This document shows, in pieces, positions 1 to 7,825 of a DNA stretch of 64,000 nt. This DNA is from Reichenbachiella sp. 5M10. GTDB lineage: Bacteria > Bacteroidota > Bacteroidia > Cytophagales > Cyclobacteriaceae. Made by a program: the position numbers and the translations under genes. The notes below the pieces were generated by a model that was given only the letters and a program-made list of their open reading frames with translations, ran no database searches and was not told the DNA's origin. Each line of letters starts with the position of its first letter. Within the stretch, counting starts at the first letter, position 1. The stretch lies in assembly GCF_002742335.1 (NCBI RefSeq), contig NZ_MDGR01000007.1, positions 2,360,501 through 2,424,500 on the forward strand, given 5' to 3'.

Positions 1-736
1 CCCTGTACAAGAAGAAATCATCCCCTTGGTAATCGGTCTTGAAGCTTCGTGAGAGCACCATTTGAAAAGTATCTCCCAGCTGACTGTGTTCGATGGCTTT
101 GAGGACATTGGCTCGAAATTCCTCATCTGTCATATCAGACTCGATTTCCCCTGATGAAGAGAACTCAAATTGAGGCGTCTTGGACGAAAAGATCAGTTCC
201 TCTACGCTTTCGATCCCTGCATAGCTGACTACTGGGTCGCCACTATTTTCGGTAATGAATAGCTTGTTACGAAAATGGTCGAAGGCAATGACATACTTGA
301 AACAGAAATACTGCATCAGAGGTGTCTCAAAATTCTTTGGTTTGGCAGGATTGAAAGAAATATCTTCAAAATACTGTACCGCCTCATAACTCGTAAAGCC
401 AAACAAACCTGACTTGGTAAAATACTGTTTATCATCCTGAGGTTTGAAGCACTCTGAGAACGCAATGAACTCATCACGTAAATCAACCTCTCCAAGCCGC
501 TCGGACTGCTCTTCCTCTTCAGGAAATCTCTTGTAGAGGTGTTCGTTTTCTACCCGAAATTCCGCAACAGGCTGAAACCCGATATAGGAAATACTCCCCT
601 CCTTGGCATGATAATCTGAACTCTCTAGCAGAAAAGAATTGGGGTAGGCTTCTCTGACTCTAAGGTAGATACTCACTGGGGTGACCAGATCTCCAAGTAT
701 CTCTTTGGTTTTGGAATAGATTTTAACTTCTTTCAT
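1..736 (-). CDS. trpE: anthranilate synthase component I, N-terminal part (runs off left edge)
   Basis: I translated this region by hand from an ATG at 734-736 on the minus strand. It gives about 245 residues without a stop and continues past the window edge. The product resembles the N-terminal half of anthranilate synthase component I, which converts chorismate to anthranilate in the first step of tryptophan synthesis. Seen: an NSFLLESSDYHAKEGSISYIG segment near residues 33-53, which fits the TrpE tryptophan-binding N-terminal region, and a GDTFQMVLSRSF segment near the left edge, typical of the start of the chorismate-binding domain. The catalytic C-terminal domain lies outside the window. 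A Trp leader peptide and a terminator hairpin directly upstream strongly support the TrpE call over PabB or a menaquinone isochorismate synthase. Confidence 0.9.
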   Translation of the reverse strand, partial: MKEVKIYSKTKEILGDLVTPVSIYLRVREAYPNSFLLESSDYHAKEGSISYIGFQPVAEFRVENEHLYKRFPEEEEQSERLGEVDLRDEFIAFSECFKPQDDKQYFTKSGLFGFTSYEAVQYFEDISFNPAKPKNFETPLMQYFCFKYVIAFDHFRNKLFITENSGDPVVSYAGIESVEELIFSSKTPQFEFSSSGEIESDMTDEEFRANVLKAIEHSQLGDTFQMVLSRSFKTDYQGDDFFLYR

Positions 737-747
737 CAATTTTTAGC

Positions 748-780
748 AAAAAAAAAGCCCTGACTGTGAACGTCAAGGCT
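748..780 (-). terminator. trp attenuator terminator hairpin
   Basis: On the minus strand AGCCTTGAC (780-772) pairs with GTCAGGGCT (764-756) around a seven-base loop, with one G-U wobble in nine pairs. A run of eight T follows (755-748). It ends about 12 bases before the trpE start codon, so it can only act on trpE transcription as an attenuator. The loop contains GTTCAC (771-766), which is complementary to GTGAAC (819-814) overlapping the leader stop codon, so an alternative pairing is possible. Confidence 0.88.
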
Positions 781-815
781 AATGTTATATCTTTTAAAAT
801 ACACACTCGTTGTGT

Positions 816-872
816 TCACTTCTGATTAGAAATGCACCACCACCAAGTCATATTTTTGTTTACCATTTTCAT
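816..872 (-). CDS. trpL: trp operon leader peptide with three consecutive Trp codons
   Basis: An 18-codon reading frame on the minus strand begins with ATG at 872-870 and ends in TGA at 818-816. It encodes MKMVNKNMTWWWCISNQK. Three TGG codons stand side by side at residues 10-12. The frame lies 36 bases upstream of the attenuator hairpin and about 80 bases upstream of trpE. In the classical mechanism, ribosome stalling at Trp codons when charged tRNA-Trp is scarce changes RNA folding so that the terminator does not form. The sequence shows the leader and the terminator; the mechanism itself is inferred. A small hairpin ACACA/TGTGT (815-801) follows the stop codon and could be a pause or competitor structure. 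Confidence 0.85.
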   Translation of the reverse strand: MKMVNKNMTWWWCISNQK

Positions 873-1122
873 TGTTGCAATTATATCTCAGTCCGACCAA
901 AGCGCAAAATTTTCTCCTCTATTTTTACCCTCTCCTTCTACATTTCCTACAGACCAAGGTCAAAATCATATGAAGATATTTCATTTATCATACGTCACAT
1001 TTTTGAGAAGTTGTATAAATTAGACCATACGTAATACGTAGATTTCATACACGACCCATGCTATTGCCCTGCTTGAACTAGAGAGCGAGAGGCAATACAA
1101 ACCAAACACTAAACCTATCCCT

Positions 1123-1530
1123 ATGGCTAATGTCAAAGAGCACCTTAGTTTACTCGTGCATCTCTCGAAAGTCGACAATTTCATCGCAGAGCCCGAGACC
1201 AAAATGATCCACTACATCGGGTCGCTCCACGGACTGACCGAAGACGATATCGAAACGATCATAGACAATCCTCTGCCCATAGCAGACCTGAGCAATTTGC
1301 AACCAGAGGTAAAATTTGAATACCTCTTCAACATTGTACAATTGATGAAAGTAGACGGCAAGGTATTCCAATCCGAAATCGATTTCTGTGAACGAATCGC
1401 AATCAAATTGGGCTACAAGCCAGGAGTAATTGCTGATTTGTCTGCCTATGTATACAGTGACCCAAACATCAGCACCAACCGAAACTTTCTCCGAAGCATT
1501 GCCGACGAACATCTGATCCCTCGCAACTAG
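1123..1530 (+). CDS. TerB-like small cytoplasmic protein
   Basis: A 135-residue all-alpha protein without signal peptide or membrane segment. The pattern of an acidic, helix-rich chain with KVDNFIAEPE near residue 16 and LMKVDGKVFQSEIDFCERIA near residue 74 is that of the TerB/DjlA-N-terminal fold. There, two helical halves each carry a conserved 'D-G-x-x-x-x-x-E' region that can bind metal. TerB-like proteins of this size are common in Bacteroidota and their function is generally not known; tellurite resistance is only the historic name. It stands alone, between the trp leader (opposite strand) and a convergent outer-membrane protein gene. The call is by fold-type pattern only. Confidence 0.6.
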   Translation: MANVKEHLSLLVHLSKVDNFIAEPETKMIHYIGSLHGLTEDDIETIIDNPLPIADLSNLQPEVKFEYLFNIVQLMKVDGKVFQSEIDFCERIAIKLGYKPGVIADLSAYVYSDPNISTNRNFLRSIADEHLIPRN

Positions 1531-1561
1531 CTCTTGACTAGGACAAACATACTTGGGCTTA

Positions 1562-2401
1562 CTACTTCCTCTTGGTTTTGACCTTTGAGGTACTCTTTCC
1601 TTTCTTACTCAGTCTAGAATCATACCCAAACATATAGGCCGCAGACAGGACAAGCATGTTGGTACGGTACTCTGTATCCTCTTGGTACAACAAGGCATCC
1701 GACATCTTGTTGCCCTCATTGAACGCCAAGAACGAATGTCCAAAGCTATACTTGACATCTAGGATGATACGACTCATCGGGGACGGTTCGATGATCATCC
1801 CAAACCCAAAGTCTAAAGCATACTGCAAACGGTTGGGTTTGGAAATAATAAAAGTCCCTGGCTCGTTGATCTCTTCCAATTCTTCTTCGGTCAAATCCAT
1901 AAACTTGACTTGGTAATCAATCTGATCTTCACCAAAACTCTCCAACTCATCGGTACTCAGTGTCCCCGTGCCTCCCAGCCAATAACTCAGCCTCGGACCC
2001 ATTTGGGCCATCAACTGGATGTTTCTATCCTTTAAAAACACCAATCTCGCCATCAGCGGCGCAGACAGGTAGTGATTGACTGTCTTGCTATCTACGACCT
2101 GTCCTCCCAGACCTCCATCATCGATAGGCGTTTCATATTTCGAAGTACTCACACTCCTATTATTGACCCGCATGTATACCAGTTCGGTATGTACTTCAAA
2201 ATTGCTCTTGGTGGAATAATCAAAAGCTACCCCCGCGTGCCAATTTATTTTTGACGAGGTATTGAAACTGTCCGCATGCGCCTTATGCTCGTATTGCGGT
2301 GTAATCAACTGTCCTCCAAACTTTGGACCAAACCAAAATTGTGCGTAAGACGATGTAGACCACATCATCACGCACACCAACACTACCAATCTATATCTCA
2401 T
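1562..2401 (-). CDS. PorT-type outer-membrane beta-barrel protein
   Basis: The likely start is the ATG at 2399-2401, which gives MRYRLVVLVCVMMWSTSSYAQ, a clean signal peptide of about 21 residues; a longer frame to 2542 lacks a plausible N-terminus. The mature protein is about 258 residues with alternating hydrophobic/polar strands (for example WHAGVAFDYSTKSNFEVHTE and LQYALDFGFGMIIEP) and fits the 'outer membrane beta-barrel protein' family that includes PorT, a T9SS assembly factor. I cannot tell true PorT from the many other small barrels of this family. It is divergent from the PorP/SprF-SPOR gene. A possible promoter element TACTTTG lies at 2433-2427 with TTG 20 bases further upstream. 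Confidence 0.65.
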   Translation of the reverse strand: MRYRLVVLVCVMMWSTSSYAQFWFGPKFGGQLITPQYEHKAHADSFNTSSKINWHAGVAFDYSTKSNFEVHTELVYMRVNNRSVSTSKYETPIDDGGLGGQVVDSKTVNHYLSAPLMARLVFLKDRNIQLMAQMGPRLSYWLGGTGTLSTDELESFGEDQIDYQVKFMDLTEEELEEINEPGTFIISKPNRLQYALDFGFGMIIEPSPMSRIILDVKYSFGHSFLAFNEGNKMSDALLYQEDTEYRTNMLVLSAAYMFGYDSRLSKKGKSTSKVKTKRK

Positions 2402-2559
2402 TCTACAACTGTTGTTCTTCAAAAAGCAAAGTACAAAAAAATACATATAAATCTCAATTTCATAACCAACTCTCTGATTTTGTATTTTTTCACCATAAAA
2501 TTTAATTATTTCAACCCCAAGACACACGACTCCTCCCTTCATCTTTATGAATTTTGAAT

Positions 2560-2567
2560 TAGATTTG
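2560..2567 (+). promoter_or_regulatory. candidate -7 element TAGATTTG upstream of PorP/SprF gene
   Basis: TAGATTTG matches the Bacteroidota sigma-ABfr -7 consensus TAnnTTTG exactly. It lies 72 bases before the chosen start at 2639. A clear -33 TTG at the proper distance is not visible, which lowers confidence. Confidence 0.4.
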
Positions 2568-2638
2568 ATAACTATGTGTGTTTAAAACAAAATATAAGCC
2601 ACCGCGAATATTTTGTTTTCTATAGTCAGGTGTTTTGT

Positions 2639-4228
2639 ATGAAGAAGAAGATATTATCACTGTCGCTGATTGTCCTATTGGCGACATTTAAGCTCGTTGC
2701 TCAAGATCAACGTGTGTACAGCCAATTTTTTATGAATCCGTATGTCCTCAATGCCGCCTATGCTGGCTCTACGGGGTATACCACCATCTTTGGTGTGCAC
2801 CGCCAACAATGGGTTGGACTAGATGGCGCACCGATGGACTCACACGTCAGCTTCAATACCCCACTCAAAAACAACCTTTCGATAGGAGCCATGGCCTACA
2901 ATGGCAAAGCCAATGCAATCAGCACGTCTGGAGCCAAAGTATCTGGTGGCTATCTCCTCCAACTTGACAGGAAGCAATTCTTACGATTTGGCTTATCTAT
3001 AGGTGGGGGCTACACTGGATATGATGTAGACGCTGGAATAGATCCTACCCTAGCTGCACTTGCAGATGCCAACACCTCTTTTGTTACCGCTGATTTAGGC
3101 ATTGCATACTTTTACAACAACTTCACCCTAGGGCTAGCAGTCCCCAACTTGATAGGCAGAGATGTCGTCAGTACGGACAGCTTCAGTGAAATACAACTCA
3201 AACCTTATGAAAACCTGCTTTTGCAAGGGAGCTATCGATTTTTGATCGACAAGAATTTTGCCATTGAACCTCATGTGCTCTATCGTTTTTCGACAGTCAA
3301 CATGCCTCAATATGAAATAGCGGCCATCGCCCACATCGGTCACATCGTCTGGGCAGGACTCAACTACCGTGAGCAATACGGCATGGCTTTATTGGCAGGC
3401 TTCAAGGTCCAAGAAAAATGGGCAGTAGGCTTCTCCTATGAATATGGAAAAACAGAACTCGAAGGATACTCCTCTGGCACCATAGAGGTCAGTCTTGGCT
3501 TCAACCTTGGAGACAAAAAGAAAGACCAAAAACAAGCACAATCGTTCATTCAAAACTTCAAGAAAACAAGAGCGCAAGAACAACGTGCAGCACAACGTAG
3601 ACAACAACTTGCCGAGCAGCGTGCTGCTCAACGCGCTGCAGAAGCAGAAGCCGCTGCAGTAGCAGCTGCCCCTACCGAAACTGCACCTGTAGAAGAAGAA
3701 GCTCCTGTCGAAGAAGAGATGCCAGTAGCCACTGCACCTGCAACCATCGAAGAGGCTCTCCCTGCCAGTGAAGTTGTCGTTAGCGAAACTATCGATGAGA
3801 GCATCCCTCTCAAGCACCGCACCAATTCCGGAGGCGAATGGGAACTAGGCGCGACCTACATTCAAACCATGAAAGACAGTACGACTCAGTCTACAGTCAA
3901 ATGGCACCATGCCTTGACTGAAACCCCTGACTCAGAAGCCCAATTGCCCGAAAACACTGTCAAAAAAGGAAAGCACTTCCTCGAATTGCCTGCTGGACAC
4001 CACGTTGTGGCAGGAGAATTTGACGATTTTCAAGCGGCCGAAGATTACAGTGACGAAATCTTCGAGATGGGATACCATGGCGCTATCGTAGGCTATGTAT
4101 CTTCTATGAAGCAATATGTAGTCGTCGTACACAAAGGAGCGACCATGAGACAAGCCGAAGAAGAACAAAAGGTTTGGAGTTCTCGACACAATCTCGATCA
4201 CGTTTACATTTTGAATGTATTGAATTAA
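2639..4228 (+). CDS. PorP/SprF-family outer-membrane protein with C-terminal SPOR-like domain
   Basis: The start at 2639 gives a standard signal peptide (residues 1-22, ending VAQ); a longer frame from 2576 adds 21 residues with no signal character. Residues about 25-300 form the PorP/SprF barrel, with the family's opening signature of a QFFMNPYVLNAAYAGS segment and a GVHRQQWVGLDGAP segment. PorP/SprF proteins anchor T9SS type B cargo at the cell surface. Beyond the barrel there is a charged, glutamine/arginine/alanine-rich stretch (about 305-350), an alanine/glutamate-rich linker, and a C-terminal domain of about 80 residues (GHHVVAGEFDDFQAAEDYSD onward) that looks like SPOR, a peptidoglycan-binding fold. 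The fused architecture suggests a barrel tethered to the cell wall. The gene is seven bases from the next one, whose product carries a type B sorting tail, which fits a cargo-anchor pair. Confidence 0.85.
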   Translation: MKKKILSLSLIVLLATFKLVAQDQRVYSQFFMNPYVLNAAYAGSTGYTTIFGVHRQQWVGLDGAPMDSHVSFNTPLKNNLSIGAMAYNGKANAISTSGAKVSGGYLLQLDRKQFLRFGLSIGGGYTGYDVDAGIDPTLAALADANTSFVTADLGIAYFYNNFTLGLAVPNLIGRDVVSTDSFSEIQLKPYENLLLQGSYRFLIDKNFAIEPHVLYRFSTVNMPQYEIAAIAHIGHIVWAGLNYREQYGMALLAGFKVQEKWAVGFSYEYGKTELEGYSSGTIEVSLGFNLGDKKKDQKQAQSFIQNFKKTRAQEQRAAQRRQQLAEQRAAQRAAEAEAAAVAAAPTETAPVEEEAPVEEEMPVATAPATIEEALPASEVVVSETIDESIPLKHRTNSGGEWELGATYIQTMKDSTTQSTVKWHHALTETPDSEAQLPENTVKKGKHFLELPAGHHVVAGEFDDFQAAEDYSDEIFEMGYHGAIVGYVSSMKQYVVVVHKGATMRQAEEEQKVWSSRHNLDHVYILNVLN

Positions 4229-4235
4229 AAACAAC

Positions 4236-7200
4236 ATGCTGAATCATATATATATCCAAAGTAAAAGTCTAGCACTGACACTGGCACTGACTGCCCTGGC
4301 TCTGGTAGCCTCAGCACAGGCCCCTTACATCAACGGTATCTTACCAAGCTATGCCGCTCCAGGAGAAGTGGTCAATATCTCTGGAAGCAATTTCCCTACG
4401 ACCAATGTGGTGGTATTTTTTGGAGGAGCCATCTCTACAAACGTAGAAGCCAGCAGTTCACTGATCAAGGCTACCGTTCCTTTGGGGGCTACCACAGAGC
4501 AGATCACCGTGATCAATACAGCAACTGGAGAGACTGCCTACTCTAGTGAGAAGTTTATTCCTTCCTTTGATGGGCAAAGTACAACTGCTGCCGACATCAA
4601 CAGTCACCTCGGTGACAAACTCACTTTTGCCACTAGCACGACACAGGCACAAGACCTCTGCACCTGTGATTTTGACAAGGATGGGGACTTAGATGTGATT
4701 GTATCGAGCGTAGGTTCTAGTAATCTTGCAGTATTTACCAATATCAGTACCAGCACTGAAAGTGCGGATGTAGATTTCAGTCGAAGCACCATCACCAATA
4801 GTTTTCCAGTAGCGAATGTAATCTGTGGAGACCTGGATGGAGATGGATATGCCGATTTAGTTGCCAATCAAGTCGGCAATGAAGGTACTCTCTACGTGTA
4901 CCGAAACAATACAGCAACCGCTGGCGCTACGGACAACATATCCTTTGATGCCCTGCAGTCACTTCTCATCCCCAATCAAAGCGATGGCACCTTCCGTAAG
5001 CCCACACGTATTGCTATGGGAGACCTTGATCTCGACGGTCATCCCGAAGTACTCACTGCTATTGAAGGGGAAAATTTGGTTTTTTATTTCTCAAACACCT
5101 CTGACCGGGGTACGACACCAGACGTAATCAGTTTCGACCCGACGCCTAGCGAACTTGCCGCCAGCATCAACTCTGGCACGTCAGGCTTGGGAGGCTTAGA
5201 AGTAGCGGACCTCAACAACGACGGATTCCCTGAAATCATAACCTCCAACTACACAGAAGCAGGTTTTTACATCTTTCACAACGACAGTGAACCTGGCTCC
5301 TACGGTTTCAAAGATGCCGCGTACTTCACCACCAATGCGAGCATTCGTATGCTGAAAGCAGGCGACCTAGACAATGACGGATACATGGACTTGGTCTTGA
5401 CCAATTCGGACGTGACCATAGATTTGATCGAAATCGTACAAAATACCACAGCCGACATAGGAAGTGACATCTCACTTGGCAGCCCTATTCAACTCCCTGG
5501 AGTCAGTACCAGTTGGGGGTTGGATTTAGGAGATATCGATGGAGACGGAGACTTAGACATCTCGGTAGCCTCCTTTGGTAGTAACAATTTTTATGTTGCG
5601 ATGAACAACAATCCAGGAACTTTTGCGGCAGCTAGCTTTGACATCAGCAATGTAGTCATCTCTCAAAACAGTCGAAACATCAAATTGGCAGACATGGATG
5701 GTGACGCAAAAGCAGATTTTGTCTTTACGCACAACTCAGGCTCTGGACTGCCTGGCTCCATGGCCGTCAAATTCAATGAAATCTGTTTCGTTCCAGAAAT
5801 CACCGCAACGGGTAGTTTGAAATTGTGTGATAGTGAAACAGTCGATCTGGTCGCTCCCATCACTGGCATGACCTATATCTGGAAAAAAAACAATGTAGCT
5901 ATAAGCGAAACAAGTCACATCCTCACTATCTCTGGAAGCGAGGCAGGCAGCTATACTGTAGCTGCCAATGATGTATGCGCTACAGACTCTGCTCCTATCG
6001 TCGTACAATCACTGAGTGAGACCTATGCACAACCTAGCTTCACTTTTGACATATCAGCCCCTTGTGTGGGGGGAGATGTCGTGCTCCAAGTGACTGCAGA
6101 CCCGAGTACAGCCAGTTATGAACTGACAGGTCCCAACGGTTTCCTCATCAGTACTACATCCCTCTCTGATCTCAAAATCGATGCAGTAGATGCGAGTCAC
6201 TCTGGAGACTACACCTTGACGACTACCTCTGGTGGAGTCGGGTGCGCCAAATCCTCTGTACCGGTTGCGCTATCAGTGACGGTACTCCCCACCGTAACGG
6301 TCAACAACCCCTTGCCAGATGAATTTTGTACTGGAACCACTGTCGCACTGTCTACCAGTACGTTTGCAGGGTACGCCTACGAATGGAAACTCGACGGAGC
6401 AAGCTTCTCACCCGCGCAGACAGACCCCTCACAACTAAACGCTACTGTAGCAGGTTCCTATACGGTCACCATCTTGGGCAGTGGATGTAGCCACACCAGC
6501 GAACCTCGTCTCTTGACAACAGTCGATCCGCCGGTCTCTTCGTTTACCGTCTCTGCCACTACACTGTGTGAAGAAGCCGTCATCGACTTCACCGCTACCT
6601 CTACAGGTGCTTTTAACATAGTCAACACTTGGGATTTTGGAGATGGCAGCACCACACAGACAGGCAACAGTGTCAGTTACGCCTACCCTGCATCAGGCAG
6701 CTACACGGCATCACTCACGGCCTCCTATGTAGGTGTCGACAACTGCAGCTACACGCCAGACACCAAGACGATGACCATCACAGCCACTCCTACTGGGACA
6801 CAACTAGACTTGATTCGATCGGACAATACAGACCCGCAGAACTATGAAAAATGTGCAGAATCAAGTTTGCTCTTGCGTGTGCAAGACCCGTACACAAGCT
6901 ACGAGTGGAAAACCACTACAGGTACTGTTCTCTCTACCACCACGACCGCTTCAGTAGGTGCAGAAGAAAGTGTAACCGTCTCACTGACGGATGATCTACA
7001 GTGTGCCTTTGAGGCCAACCCCGTCCTGGTCACCAATTACACCAACGGAGGGATTTCCATCACTACGACGAGTCCCAACCAGGTCACAGAAGATGCTGTA
7101 CTCGGCAAGATCATCGAATTGCAAGACGATCAATATGCGGTCACACTTAGCGTAGATGCGACTAGTCCTACTTGGGAGCCCTCGCTATACCTCGACAACC

Positions 7201-7595
7201 CAACAGCCAACACGGTAGTCGCCACACCAGAGAATGCCAAACAGCTCATCGAGGTAATAGGAATTGATATCCTCGGGTGCCAAGAATCAGACAGTGTCAC
7301 ACTCATCAAATCTGGTGTACAAGCAGACAAAAGTTTCACACCAAATGGTGATGGCATCAATGACTGTTGGCAAATCTCCAACATCAACGACACGAACTGT
7401 AGCATCATCATTTTCGACACCAAAGGTCGACGCATCAGAGAACTCAGCTACTCTCCGAGTGAGAGCCGAGACGACTGTGTTTGGGACGGCAAAACCTCCA
7501 GTGGACGAGATCTACCCAACGGCAATTATTACTACATGATGAGCTGCGAAAACAGTGAAAATCAGAGCGCAGGAGCGATTTTTTTAGCTCGCTAA
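4236..7595 (+). CDS. secreted FG-GAP/PKD surface protein with T9SS type B (CHU_C) sorting domain
   Basis: A 1119-residue exported protein with a signal peptide (residues 1-28, ending ASAQ). Domain order as read: an IPT/TIG domain (about 30-110); six or seven FG-GAP/VCBS repeats with D-x-D-x-D-G calcium loops such as DFDKDGDLDV, DLDGDGYADL and DIDGDGDLDI (about 130-510); several Ig-like domains with paired cysteines (about 515-770); a PKD domain with WDFGDGSTTQ (near 795); and a C-terminal gliding-motility-type domain with SFTPNGDGINDCW. The last marks it as type B T9SS cargo, delivered to the surface and held by PorP/SprF proteins. It directly follows the PorP/SprF-SPOR gene. Function is probably adhesion or surface binding; the ligand is unknown. 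Confidence 0.9.
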   Translation: MLNHIYIQSKSLALTLALTALALVASAQAPYINGILPSYAAPGEVVNISGSNFPTTNVVVFFGGAISTNVEASSSLIKATVPLGATTEQITVINTATGETAYSSEKFIPSFDGQSTTAADINSHLGDKLTFATSTTQAQDLCTCDFDKDGDLDVIVSSVGSSNLAVFTNISTSTESADVDFSRSTITNSFPVANVICGDLDGDGYADLVANQVGNEGTLYVYRNNTATAGATDNISFDALQSLLIPNQSDGTFRKPTRIAMGDLDLDGHPEVLTAIEGENLVFYFSNTSDRGTTPDVISFDPTPSELAASINSGTSGLGGLEVADLNNDGFPEIITSNYTEAGFYIFHNDSEPGSYGFKDAAYFTTNASIRMLKAGDLDNDGYMDLVLTNSDVTIDLIEIVQNTTADIGSDISLGSPIQLPGVSTSWGLDLGDIDGDGDLDISVASFGSNNFYVAMNNNPGTFAAASFDISNVVISQNSRNIKLADMDGDAKADFVFTHNSGSGLPGSMAVKFNEICFVPEITATGSLKLCDSETVDLVAPITGMTYIWKKNNVAISETSHILTISGSEAGSYTVAANDVCATDSAPIVVQSLSETYAQPSFTFDISAPCVGGDVVLQVTADPSTASYELTGPNGFLISTTSLSDLKIDAVDASHSGDYTLTTTSGGVGCAKSSVPVALSVTVLPTVTVNNPLPDEFCTGTTVALSTSTFAGYAYEWKLDGASFSPAQTDPSQLNATVAGSYTVTILGSGCSHTSEPRLLTTVDPPVSSFTVSATTLCEEAVIDFTATSTGAFNIVNTWDFGDGSTTQTGNSVSYAYPASGSYTASLTASYVGVDNCSYTPDTKTMTITATPTGTQLDLIRSDNTDPQNYEKCAESSLLLRVQDPYTSYEWKTTTGTVLSTTTTASVGAEESVTVSLTDDLQCAFEANPVLVTNYTNGGISITTTSPNQVTEDAVLGKIIELQDDQYAVTLSVDATSPTWEPSLYLDNPTANTVVATPENAKQLIEVIGIDILGCQESDSVTLIKSGVQADKSFTPNGDGINDCWQISNINDTNCSIIIFDTKGRRIRELSYSPSESRDDCVWDGKTSSGRDLPNGNYYYMMSCENSENQSAGAIFLAR

Positions 7596-7742
7596 TTTGA
7601 TATAGGGATATCACCTAGTTGGTAAGCAAAAACCGTAAATTCATCGAAAACCACACTTCTATTTGTCATATTCAATATAGAAATAGTACACATTGTATAT
7701 TTTAGCCCTGTGATACTGTTACATTATGTGTATAATGGAGAT

Positions 7743-7783
7743 TCTCTACAAGCAGTAGAGAGAAATGGAGCTGGTTACTTTTG
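7743..7783 (+). promoter_or_regulatory. candidate promoter with 7-bp dyad upstream of giant adhesin
   Basis: TACTTTTG at 7776-7783 matches the Bacteroidota -7 consensus and lies 43 bases before the adhesin ATG. Immediately upstream, TCTCTAC (7743-7749) and GTAGAGA (7755-7761) form a perfect inverted repeat with a five-base spacer. The dyad covers the place where the -33 element would be and no TTG is seen there, so the site may be an operator or depend on an activator. The 230-base gap 7596-7825 holds nothing else that I recognise. Confidence 0.5.
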
Positions 7784-7825
7784 TGCCAGTTCAAGCATAC
7801 AAACTAGAACACTTTTTTCAATCCT

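Noticed and set aside
873-900. TATAATTG with an upstream TTTTG as trpE promoter
   Set aside because: The transcription start would fall on or inside the leader start codon, leaving no ribosome binding site. The real promoter must be further upstream, but no clear element is seen.
1027-1040. Tandem ATACGTA ATACGTA before the TerB-like gene
   Set aside because: Only two units in an AT-rich stretch, about 80 bases before the gene, without a nearby promoter element. Could be chance.
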